From assembly GCA_010093685.1 (NCBI GenBank), contig MU006231.1:854428-918427 (forward strand): DNA of 64,000 bases. The letters are read 5' to 3'. This document shows positions 1 to 9,481 of the stretch, in pieces. Position 1 is the first letter of the stretch; each line of letters begins with the position of its first letter. The translations under genes were made by a program, and so were the position numbers. A model generated the notes under the pieces. The model was not told the origin of the DNA and made no database searches. It saw only the letters and a program-made list of their open reading frames with translations. This DNA is from Ophiobolus disseminans (Eukaryota; Ascomycota; Dothideomycetes; Pleosporales; Phaeosphaeriaceae).

Positions 1-756
1 CCCTAAACGTAGACGCACAAAGTCAGTTCCTGTCTCGCATACGTTCAATACCTGGGTTTTTGCTCACACCGCGGTCCGTCGGCCCATATCTTTATCAACT
101 TCTCGTTGAACTCTTGTGTCTGTTTGTCGATATTCGCACGGTCGACTTTAGATGCGTCAATTGTGAGATCAGACTTGAGAGACATGATGATGATGGAGAA
201 TTTGAGTCTTGTGTGTTATATCTCGGTCTACGGTTATATACAGTTTGAGATGCGATGTACATCGGAGCACTTCCGATGCGGTAATGCGCTCACCGGGTTA
301 CCTCGGAAAGAATAGTGGGGGTTTTATAGCGGGGTACGAGTGGATAGCTTGACGCGTAGGTATCTTTGAAAACACCAGACGTAGAGGCCGAGAAGGTGAC
401 AAGTGAAAAGGATGCCGCGACTGACTTCTTGTGCTAGGTTTGCAGATTATGCAGGAGAACGCTCTAACCCAACTTTACGTTGCGTTTGGGATAGTTCGGG
501 AAGTGGCCACCTTCCACTCAAGGTAGGGGATGAACAATATCAACAGACGATTGACTTGCGTTGGAAAATAGCAATGCAACCCCAGCCTCTACAGCCAATA
601 TATCACCGTGGTGGCTATTTACCCAGCCGCGGTCGCGCATCCCCTCACTTCTCTCAGCCCTCTTGACGCCCAACTTCTTCTAAGTCTTCACAAAGCGCAT
701 AAAGCAGCGTACGTCTTCCAGCAACAGAGCCTTGATCGAACATTCACAATCCGAAG
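1..756. other. Intergenic, no gene seen
   Basis: Only short, unrelated open frames are present. The window opens with one CCCTAA, but it is not repeated, so it is not a telomere end. The last 100 bases are the presumed promoter and leader of the HET pseudogene that follows. Confidence 0.6.
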
Positions 757-1915
757 ATGTTGCCAAACCACGATACGAAAGCATCCTATCAGTACCTATC
801 GCTAGACCTTACGAAACAACAAGTGCGACTCTTCAGACGCCCAGGATACCTGGAGCCTTACACCCTCACTACCTACGATATTGACGAGGCGCCTCCATAT
901 ACAGCATTATGGGAATATGTGGGGTCCCCCTTCGCCAACACACGAAATCCATATCGAAGGGGCACCGTTACAGACCAGGAAGAACCTCTTCAACTTTACC
1001 GAAGAGAGAGCGGGGCATAATGACTACGACTTCTATTGGATCGATCAAATTTGTATTGACCAAAGAAATCTGCAAGAGAGGAGTTCTCAGGTGGGCATGA
1101 TGTCCGAGATCTACCAGCGAGCCACTTCGACCTTGATCTGGCTTGGGAGCGACAGTGCTCCTCTGAAAGAAGCGGCACAGGAATTTACTCAAAGCAAATG
1201 TATACATGCGTTGGACACGATGCTGAGCGACCAATACTTCAAACGAGTCTGGATAATCCAAGAGATCCTCCTCGCTCGCTCCATACATGTTCTCGTAGGA
1301 GGTAACTACTGGATTTCATGGTTTAACATGGCCGAGATTGTGCAGGCACCCGAATATATCTTTAGAACAAGACAGCGTATCATGTCGATTATGAGCCAAG
1401 CGAGTCTAATCCGACATCCTGAGCCGGCACCCCGACTCCTCCCGCTCATTGATGCCATTAGGTGTTTTCACGAGCACGGTTGCGAAGATCCCCGCGATAA
1501 ACTTTACGGTCTGATGGGTATAATCAAGGAAAACGAGCGGCTCTTAGTCAATTACGCAAAACCAAAAGAAGAAGTGTATGTGGATATGCTACAAACCGTT
1601 TCCATGCAATCACGGCAACCATCAATTCAGGAGCACTTTGATCTGATGAGAACCCTACAGCATCTTGGCAAAGCCATGGAGCTCAGCTCTGGAGCCTTGA
1701 ACTCACTTTTACATACACAACGGTCCTCATACGAAGTATAGGGTCAGGGGTATGAGCGACGCAACTATGGAACTACCGAGGCGATTGACAGACCAGGAAA
1801 GGATCGCTGGTGGCATGACTTCGAAGGTAAACGCTACTATTACGACTGTGTAATAAAGCGCACAGCGTATTCATTATCTATGGCCAAGTTAGCTACAAGA
1901 GTAGGAGAGCAATAA
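757..1915 (+). pseudogene. HET-domain (heterokaryon incompatibility) pseudogene
   Basis: HET proteins trigger programmed cell death when genetically different fungal cells fuse. The first frame (from ATG 757) carries the N-terminal HET signature APPYTAL. The match then moves to another frame near 905-930 (WGPP, then DFYWIDQICIDQ, WLGSDS, RVWIIQEI), so a base has been gained or lost inside the first HET block. The second frame ends in a stop at 1739-1741, but the same frame then reads RWWHDFEGKRYYYDC, a plausible C-terminal tail, to a second stop at 1913-1915. Two lesions therefore break the gene. An intron does not explain the first break, because the two HET blocks abut without a GT-AG pair of usual length. 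HET family is certain from the motifs; pseudogene status assumes no sequencing error. Confidence 0.8.
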
Positions 1916-2150
1916 TTCACAGAGTAGGGCCTCGGGAATATTGGCAACGCGAGGAACACGGATTGGTCCGCTCAAATCGTATTGCAAACTACTCGAAGCC
2001 AGGGCATTACTCACTTCGCAACACAAAAGGCTTCACATTTTCGACAAGTCTCGTACAAATATATTTTTCATCTAGATATCATACAAATCCACCTCACCTA
2101 TCAACAAATTCCCATCCATGTCTCTAAATCCATCCCCCCACACCCCCTTC

Positions 2151-5100
2151 TCACATCCTCATACTCTCCGCAATAACCTTATACTGCTTCCTCTCCTTCC
2201 TCCACCCGGGGTTGACCTTAACCTTCAACACGCCAATCCACTTCGACAGCCCGGGGAACAAATACCGCTCACTAACATACGCGAGCGCAAAGTTGCCCAG
2301 CCCCAGGCCAAGGATAAACATCTTGAACGACACATCCAAGTACGTAAGCTCCATCCAGCTCATGACCGTGGCGCTGGGGTCGAAGAGCATGTACGCCGAG
2401 ATGGCGAGCGTGACGAATATGGACGTAACGAAAGGCAGATTACGCGACATAGGTTCGCGGTAGGGTTTTCCGACGCTGAGAACGACGGCGGAGAGGATGT
2501 ACTGGAAGCAAGATACCAAGAAGAGCGCGGTGTTTTGGCTGTTGAGGGAGTTGGAGTGCTCTCTGTCGATGACGGGGGGCATGTACCATTCCTGTTTCTG
2601 CACGAAAGTGTATGCGACAGCTTGGATGAGGATGCAGAAGACCATCTGTCCGAGAAGTGGCGTGAGGACTTTTCGGGACACGAGGTTTGCGGTGGGGCGC
2701 TTGCGGGATAGGGTTGGGTAGGCGCCGCTCCAGCCCATGAAGATTGCGATGGGCAGGATGAGCAGCAGGTCGATGAAGAGGAATTGGAAGTCTCCCAGGT
2801 TGGATGCGCTGGCGTAGAGGAATGATACGGAGCAGAACTGTATGGCGGAGTAGAGCGACATGTACTTGAAGCATGAGAAGCTTGTGACGAGCGCGGCACG
2901 ACCTTCTTTGATGACTTGCGGGACGCAGCTGATGTCGAATTGCCGGGATGTAAAGGGCGCAGCAACGGAGGCTTCAGCTTCAGACAGCGAGATGCCAACG
3001 TCTGCGGCTTTCAACGCACCACAATCGTTCGCGCCATCACCGCAAAATCCGACGCAGTAATCGATAGACTGAAGTTTCTCGACCAATTCGTGCTTCTCGT
3101 CGGGAGACATGCGCGCAAACACCTGACCACATACGAGCATCTCGCGAAGCACAGATTCAGACGCAAAGTCAACAATCCAGCGGAACACATCGCCACTAAC
3201 AGCCAGACTGTAGTTTCGGAGATTCGAGATGTCATAGGGAAGTGAGATGTCGGCTTCTGGAGGTGGGGGAAGAGGCTTCAAAGTGTTTTCGTCGAGCTTG
3301 AAAACGGGATCGTCAACAGACTCCCATGATAAGCGCGAAAGTGCGGTCCGAGAGTCGCCTTCTACGAAATGCGGGATGAAGCAGTGCGCTGTCTTGTTGA
3401 TGAGACTGCACTCGCGAGCTACGCTGATGGCAGTGAGAATGTTGTCGCCAGTGCACATGACTTTGCGGATGTTTGCGCGCTCGAGCTCTTCGATGACTGG
3501 CGCGGTGGTAGGTTTGAGCTTATTCTCAAAGATGATGAAACCAACAAAGTCAAGTTGGCTCTCGGCTTCCTCGCGCTTCATCTTCTGCATCTTCAGCCAG
3601 TTGAGTTTTGGGATTGTCTTGGTCGCACATGCGATGACACGGAAGCCACGGTGGGTGTAAAAGGCTAAGAGCTCCTCGTAGTCTGTGGGGAAGGTCTCTG
3701 GACGACAAATGTCCTTCATGACTTCTGGTGCGCCTTTGACATAAATGGAGCCACTCTTCGACCCGAACTGTCTCACGACCACACTCGCTCGCCTAAGCTG
3801 TGAGACGAACTCGAACGACTTTAGCACACCTAGTTCAATGGCTTTCCTATTGGTCTCATCTTCATCGTCATCGATGTCAAATTCCCGTCCTGGAGGTGGC
3901 CGCGCAACAGACGGCGTCAGCTTCTGTTCGGGATCTTCGTCGTTGTTGTTGCCAGACTTTTGTTCCCCTTCCTCGTAGTTCCAGCCAGTGAAGTCGAACA
4001 TCTTGACGTCGAGCGGATCTCCCACCAGCTCCTCGTCAATCTTGCGCAAGGAATGGCAGGTGGCCATAGTGTATAGGATTGTCTTGTGAGCTGTGTATTC
4101 CACAGTCGGGTCGCGGTCGTGTTGCGAGCTCGGAAGGATATCGTACGGGTCTGCAAGTAGTTCACTGAATCTGTTGCGCGGACGCTCGACAACTCGAACG
4201 CCCAATACGTCCAAGCCTTCCTCGGTCAAGGTACCCGTCTTGTCGAAACAGACTACATCTAGCTTTCCACCAACGTTGACACGTTGTGGGCTGATGCAGA
4301 AAATCTGCTTTTGCTTGAGTCGTGAGAGAGCAAAGCTGGTTCCGATGGTAAGCGTAGCGGGTAGTGCTGGCGGTACGACGATGGTAATCAAGTCAAGAGC
4401 GCGCACGACAATCAAGTGCCATTCAAGACCGAGATGCACAAAGTTGATGAATGATGCGACGAACCCGATCATGGCGATGATTGCCATGACAGATATGTAT
4501 CGGAAGGAATCGCGGTAGAATTTGAAGCCAGACGGCTTAGGGAAGAGCATCGAGCGCACCAGCGCGCCCTTTGTTGTGTTGAAGCCGGTGCGCACCACCA
4601 TGGCGAGCGCTGCGGCCTCGTCGTCGACGTGATCTTCGTGTGGCCTGCGCGCGCGAATGATCTTAGTGCCGCTGAACAACATGTGGCGAGCGACTTCAGG
4701 ATGTACAGCCGAAGCGCTGAGGTCGAGGTGGTCCAGCGCAGCAGTAGTCATTGGAACTTTCGAAACTGGAATAGATTCCCCTGTTAGCATACTCTCGTTG
4801 ACGATGCAGTCTCCAGAAAGAAGGAGACTGTCGCATGGAAACTGCATAAGCGCAGGATCCGTGACTTCGTAGACATCGCCCGGCACCAGCTCAGCAGAGT
4901 CAACATGGGTCCAGAAGCCACTGCGTATGACGCGGACCTCGCAGTCAAAGCGCGACACTTCTCTCAGGCGCTTCATAGTGGCCTTGGTTTCGATGAGGGT
5001 TGTGACGATGCTAACGGCCGAGATAATGAAGATGGCGCATGCGTAGTAGTAGTACTCGTCCATGGACCACAGGATAAGACTAGCGACTTGGAAGATGTAG

Positions 5101-6182
5101 AAGGGATGGAAGACCTCGTCGACCAGCAGCTGTCCGGTTGTCTTTTCCGCAATGTCGATGAGGTTCTTTCCGAAGACGAGCTCGCGGTAATCTCGCTCTT
5201 CGTTGTCCAGGCCCTCTCGAAGCGCTGTGGCATCGGTCCAGGCGGGATCCTTCCACGTGTTGGCGAGAACGAACTTGTCCTTCAGCGGGTGGTGGACGAA
5301 GCGGATGTATCTGTAGTCAAGGCAGCGCAATTCTTGGATCAGCGGGTCATCATTCTCGTCCCAGTCGCCGCGCCTCTTCTTCTCGGGGTCGCCAAAGACG
5401 GTCGACAGCGAGCGGCCGTAGGTTTGTCTGTCCACGTTCTGTACAGCGAACTCCCCCCATTGGTTCTCGATAACAACCCAGTCGCACTCCTTCAGCGGGG
5501 TGCTCCTTCCGATCAAGCCCACGCGCCATCGCGGCAGCCATCTGAACAGCAACCAGGCGATGCCGAATGTCGCAATGCAGAGGACAGTGTAAATCGCATA
5601 GCCGATGGGCGACGTCCTGAAGCCGGCGACCACGATGGTCAGGTCCTCGGTCATGATGTAGATCTTCTGCACCGACCGCCGCCCCCTCCAGTCGATGCCC
5701 GAGCCTGTGCTGCCCGTGGAGGAATGCCGCCGTAGCAGCGGCCGCTTGTCCGCCGACTTCCTGCTCCTGCTGCTCGCGCTCGATCGGCGCCGCGAGGGCG
5801 AGGGGGACACGGAGTTGGACGAGTGCGAAGATATGCCCGCCTCCATCTCCTCTATCTCTTCCACGGTGTAGCCGTCGTACTCGCCGTCCTCCTCGACTAT
5901 GGCATCCTCATCAAGCCCTTCCTCTCCCGACTCCTGCTCCTCGTCGTAGTAGGCAAAGCTCGTGAGACTCGCGCTCGAATCGGCGCGGTGGCGGCGGTGG
6001 GAGAAGGCGGAGACGCTCGTGGGGACGCTCTCGGACATGGGCCCGGAGAAGACCTGGATTGTTGGCGTCAGCTGCTGTCCAGGCTCCCTGCCCTGCTGGG
6101 ACCGACGGGAGGGTGAAGGTCGCGGGCGCGACATGGAGCCGAGTTCGTATACCTCGTCTTGTGCCATCTCAACATCTTCCAT
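2151..6182 (-). CDS. YPK9: P5B-type P-type ATPase (vacuolar Ypk9/ATP13A2 family)
   Basis: Uninterrupted 1343-residue frame. P5B ATPases sit in the vacuole or lysosome membrane and export polyamines or protect against metals. Visible motifs: TGES in the actuator domain (467-470); PPALP in M4 (604-608), the P5B signature (P5A has PPELP); the phosphorylation site DKTGTLTEEG with Asp647; and the GDGAND hinge (1048-1053). Hydrophobic segments lie near 185-215, before TGES, around M4, and six at the C-terminus. The first 150 residues are Ser/Arg/acid rich, as is usual for the cytosolic N-terminus. The first ATG after the last in-frame stop is at 6182. However, the codons just upstream (WRRASF) and a further 42 codons beginning MAANGSPERRR at 6332 look like the same protein, separated only by a TAA at 6206-6204 (see findings). 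The true N-terminus is therefore uncertain. The gene is divergent from the downstream HET gene. Confidence 0.93.
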   Translation of the reverse strand: MEDVEMAQDEVYELGSMSRPRPSPSRRSQQGREPGQQLTPTIQVFSGPMSESVPTSVSAFSHRRHRADSSASLTSFAYYDEEQESGEEGLDEDAIVEEDGEYDGYTVEEIEEMEAGISSHSSNSVSPSPSRRRSSASSRSRKSADKRPLLRRHSSTGSTGSGIDWRGRRSVQKIYIMTEDLTIVVAGFRTSPIGYAIYTVLCIATFGIAWLLFRWLPRWRVGLIGRSTPLKECDWVVIENQWGEFAVQNVDRQTYGRSLSTVFGDPEKKRRGDWDENDDPLIQELRCLDYRYIRFVHHPLKDKFVLANTWKDPAWTDATALREGLDNEERDYRELVFGKNLIDIAEKTTGQLLVDEVFHPFYIFQVASLILWSMDEYYYYACAIFIISAVSIVTTLIETKATMKRLREVSRFDCEVRVIRSGFWTHVDSAELVPGDVYEVTDPALMQFPCDSLLLSGDCIVNESMLTGESIPVSKVPMTTAALDHLDLSASAVHPEVARHMLFSGTKIIRARRPHEDHVDDEAAALAMVVRTGFNTTKGALVRSMLFPKPSGFKFYRDSFRYISVMAIIAMIGFVASFINFVHLGLEWHLIVVRALDLITIVVPPALPATLTIGTSFALSRLKQKQIFCISPQRVNVGGKLDVVCFDKTGTLTEEGLDVLGVRVVERPRNRFSELLADPYDILPSSQHDRDPTVEYTAHKTILYTMATCHSLRKIDEELVGDPLDVKMFDFTGWNYEEGEQKSGNNNDEDPEQKLTPSVARPPPGREFDIDDDEDETNRKAIELGVLKSFEFVSQLRRASVVVRQFGSKSGSIYVKGAPEVMKDICRPETFPTDYEELLAFYTHRGFRVIACATKTIPKLNWLKMQKMKREEAESQLDFVGFIIFENKLKPTTAPVIEELERANIRKVMCTGDNILTAISVARECSLINKTAHCFIPHFVEGDSRTALSRLSWESVDDPVFKLDENTLKPLPPPPEADISLPYDISNLRNYSLAVSGDVFRWIVDFASESVLREMLVCGQVFARMSPDEKHELVEKLQSIDYCVGFCGDGANDCGALKAADVGISLSEAEASVAAPFTSRQFDISCVPQVIKEGRAALVTSFSCFKYMSLYSAIQFCSVSFLYASASNLGDFQFLFIDLLLILPIAIFMGWSGAYPTLSRKRPTANLVSRKVLTPLLGQMVFCILIQAVAYTFVQKQEWYMPPVIDREHSNSLNSQNTALFLVSCFQYILSAVVLSVGKPYREPMSRNLPFVTSIFVTLAISAYMLFDPSATVMSWMELTYLDVSFKMFILGLGLGNFALAYVSERYLFPGLSKWIGVLKVKVNPGWRKERKQYKVIAESMRM

Positions 6183-6203
6183 GAAGCTTGCCCTGCGCCA
6201 CTG

Positions 6204-6332
6204 TTAGGCCTCGCGATACACCGAGCTTGTCCGCTGTGCGACACTGCTGGAGACATACTCGCTCATATTGGATCCGCGGCGGTACATGCTCATGGACCTG
6301 CGCCGCCGCTCGGGGCTGCCGTTTGCTGCCAT
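6204..6332 (-). other. Probable N-terminal extension of the P5B ATPase, closed by TAA
   Basis: From ATG 6332-6330 there are 42 codons (Arg/Ser-rich, with RRSMSMYRRGSNMSEY), then TAA at 6206-6204, then seven open codons in the same frame before ATG 6182. Composition resembles the N-termini of fungal Ypk9 proteins. It may be a readthrough extension, an upstream ORF, or coding sequence hit by a nonsense mutation. A GTATGT...CCTAACAG pair here would excise 58 nt, but that changes frame; a 54-nt excision from GTCTCC would keep frame but uses a weak donor. Confidence 0.45.
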
Positions 6333-6972
6333 GTCGTCTCGATTTGACTATCAGCTCATGTTGCGAGGGAGAGGAAGCGTCTCGGAAAGATTTAGACCTG
6401 GTCTGGTTCGCGCTCAACCGCGTCGGTGCGCAAACAGTAGCGTCGAAGGCTCGTCGTATGACGTTGGGCGAAAGCTTATCTCCACTACGCTAGTCCCATT
6501 CTCTTCAGCCTCATCTTTCTCCACCCGTCTCGCCGATACTCCGTCTCATCACCGCCTACTTTCGTTCGTTCGCAATCGCTCTCCGATGCTTTCGTACTGC
6601 ACACCCACTTAATAGCAGTACAATCCATTGGTACCACATGCTTGGTCGACTTCCTCTGTTTTGACAACTCTGCTATACAGATGGAGACGAACTGAAGCAC
6701 TTTTGCTATGGGATCTCTCATCGTATCTCAGGCGCACACATCAATCGAATCATGTACAAAGAGAAATATCGACCTTGGAACCTTGGCCATAATAACGCTC
6801 CTGCAGTCCACTTGGAGTGACCTAGACATGTGCCATTGCCACGCCTAAGCGAGTCTAGCTTTGGGGCCTTGCAGCCTCAGCCTCGTTGATCTGACGTGCA
6901 CCCAGCACCGCACCACCATCACTGTTGTTGTTGTTGTTGTCTAACACACTTCTTCCATTGTACATCGCCAAC
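6333..6972. promoter_or_regulatory. Divergent promoter region, ATPase / HET
   Basis: About 640 bp between two genes reading apart. It contains a run of GTT repeats near 6924-6941 just before the HET start. No further element can be named with confidence. Confidence 0.4.
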
Positions 6973-8853
6973 ATGAAACGGCACCCTAGGTCAAGGAGCG
7001 CCCCGCATGTGTACACGCCTCTCATAGGCACCGAGTCTTTCCGCACTATGCACCTGGAGCCAGCCTTGGATACTGAGGCACCACTTCGCTTCGTCTTCAA
7101 GATCCATCATTCGAAAAATGAGGAATACGAAGCAATATCATATACTTGGGGAGAGCCCGTCATGGTGTACCCAGTGTATCTTGCAGATGGTAGCTATGTA
7201 ATGGTGACGAAGAACTTAGACACAGCGCTACGCACTTTCCGTTGCGCGAACAAGCCACGATTTCTATGGGCGGACGCCATATGTATCAATCAGGCCGACG
7301 ACGGGGGAAGGGGGTACAAATTCCTTTGATGAGGCGTATTTTCCGGGACGCTCACAAGGTGCTAGCATGGCTCAGCGACGGCGCTAAAGAAGAGAGGGGA
7401 ATGAAGATGCTTAAGCAACTATCTCGGCTACCTACGACTGTAACAACCAATCCGCTAAGGTATGATGACCTGAAGTACACCCAGGACGACAAGGTCGCTA
7501 TTTGCGCATTCATGTCCCTCGCCTGGTTCACAAGAGTATGGACGTAAGTGACAAGCAAAATGTGAATCCTGACCCGATAGATTAGCTGACTTCGTGCCGG
7601 CGTAGAATCCAGGAGGTCGTCATGAACATAGATATCGTCCTTGTCTGCCGCAGCTCAGAAATCACCTGGCTGAGGCTCACAATAGCTTCACAATAGCTTT
7701 ACAAATGTTCTGCGAAAGACAAGTTCCAGTTGCCAAATTTGTCGGCCATCACAGACGCAATGCGATTCAGACTGTCGCCAGGCTCTGGAAACACCACTAT
7801 ACAATTGATACGCAGCGACCCGAAAATTGTTTCCGAAGAAAAAATTACGGCATAGTATCTTTGGTAAACTAATTTCAGGGCTACGGTTGTTCGGACCCCC
7901 GCAATCGAATCTACGCCCTTTATAGCCTGGCTACGGATATCTCACCAGCGCAAGATGCCCATCTGCATAAGTCCGAGTTCTCTCCAAGGATATACATGGA
8001 CGTTGATTACAGCTCCAACGTTCAACAAACATACCAAAATTTTGCAAGAGCATGTGTCCTCAGCGGAGGGGGTGTCGCTATTATAGAAGCCGCTTTGCAG
8101 CGGAAGCACTCTCGTTGTTCTGACGGGTGGTCTTCCTGGGTACCAGACTGGCGCATATCGCCAACAAAGACGAGCATGCCTTTCGAAGCTATGGAATGCA
8201 CGCTGGCTGAAGCTAACACCCTCAGAGTTTCACTGCATCATCCCTGGAGGTTCTCTAATGAGGGCCGTTCGCCACGTATTGTGGAGAAAATCATCATTAC
8301 CGACTCCATCGAATCGTTCCGGTGTTCTATACGGGTACTGAGTTTAGCATCTTCGAGCACCTGTGAGTTTGACATGATGCTAGAACTGTCGAAGCTACCA
8401 AAAGTTGAAGACGGAGCATGGGAAGACTGCCAACCTTTTGCGCGGGCCATATTGGGCGAAGAATTCATATTGCCCGTGTATGAAGGCAAATACGTAGAAG
8501 TCTCGGCGCGAAAGTTCAGCGGTATGCTAAGAAAGCGGTGTTTTTTAATCGCCGCCATGCGCGTAGCCTCTACACACCAGTATCCAGAGCGCACGACGAT
8601 AGTCATGGGAGTTACCAACGCCGCCATACAAAGCGGAGACTGCCTTGCAGCATACGATTCCAAGCAATACTCAGAAGCAACTTCATCTAATGCGGATGTC
8701 TCCGCTCTTGTGCTTCGCCCAACACGGCAAACGCGGGCTGGACCCTTCGGTCTAGTCGGCACCGCGTACATATTGTCCCCATTCGTATCGCCGGATCGGC
8801 CGAGCACTCCTAGCAATACGCCAACTTTTCGTTTCGAGATTGACATCGAATAG
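6973..8853 (+). pseudogene. Second HET-domain pseudogene
   Basis: HET blocks are clear: EYEAISYTWGEP, FLWADAICINQADD, IPLMRRIFRDAHKVLAWLSD, then WFTRVWT and IQEVV across an intron (GTAAGT donor at 7543, acceptor TAG at 7606). Two lesions break the frame. Within the G-rich run at about 7301-7312 a single base is missing, so the DAICINQ frame ends in a stop at 7327-7329 while the continuation is in another frame. At about 7678-7700 an 11-bp tandem duplication (CACAATAGCTT twice) gives a frame change and a TAG. After a possible short intron ending at 7879 (TTTCAG), the frame resumes with GYGCSDPRNRIYALYSLA, typical of the post-HET region, and runs open to 8853. It is not similar enough to the first HET gene to be a recent duplicate. 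A homopolymer sequencing error could explain the first lesion but not the second. Confidence 0.8.
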
Positions 8854-9481
8854 CCAAGGCCACGAAAATCTATTCCCAAAGTCTATCAGGACCACCAATG
8901 TCTCAGACAGCAATACTATCTCCCGTCTCCACGGTAGACTATCAATTCGAGTCGGTTTTCTAGATTGTCAGCTCTACACACTTTCCCGCTGTCGTTTACG
9001 CATCATTTGTACATTTCCAAAAGCACAGATCGACTGAAACACGTGTTCAAGAGGTTTCCTAGAAACAGTATAGCTATGCAGCCCTGAGGAACACAAATCA
9101 ATGTCGCCAGTATCGGTTCTGCTTGCATGGCGGCGTTGAAGTACCATGGGAATATAAACAACAAGTAGTGTCATTTCATACGCGTAATGACAGGCTGAAC
9201 TTAACAGTATATATCCCACAAGCCATTTTCTACAGCACTCACACATAAAGTGCAACTGTCAAATGTACGAACTCAGTGAGAAAAAGTGGGTATCTTATAT
9301 TTTATCCAACCATTGGTCGATTATCAAAAAAGGGAAGTGAAGTAATAACAAAACGTACCCCTCTCTATCTATCCATCGCTATCATGACTTCGTAATTTGT
9401 ACGCCCATCGAAAATGCCATATTCCTCCTTCCACTTCAATCTTATGCACAGATACTACACCTTCCATGAACATGAAGTGTT
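8854..9481. other. Intergenic, convergent 3' regions
   Basis: AT-rich spacer between the HET pseudogene and the 3' end of the heat shock factor gene. No coding or repeat signal was seen. Confidence 0.5.

Noticed and set aside
1..6. CCCTAA at the first base, as in a telomere
   Set aside because: Only one copy is present and the following DNA is not repeated.
2118..2711. Long plus-strand frames opposite the ATPase
   Set aside because: They are antisense shadows of a gene with clear P-type motifs.
6205..6262. 58-nt intron GTATGT...CCTAACAG upstream of the P5B ATPase
   Set aside because: It would link the ATPase to a different upstream frame of poor composition, and its branch site would lie only two bases from the acceptor.
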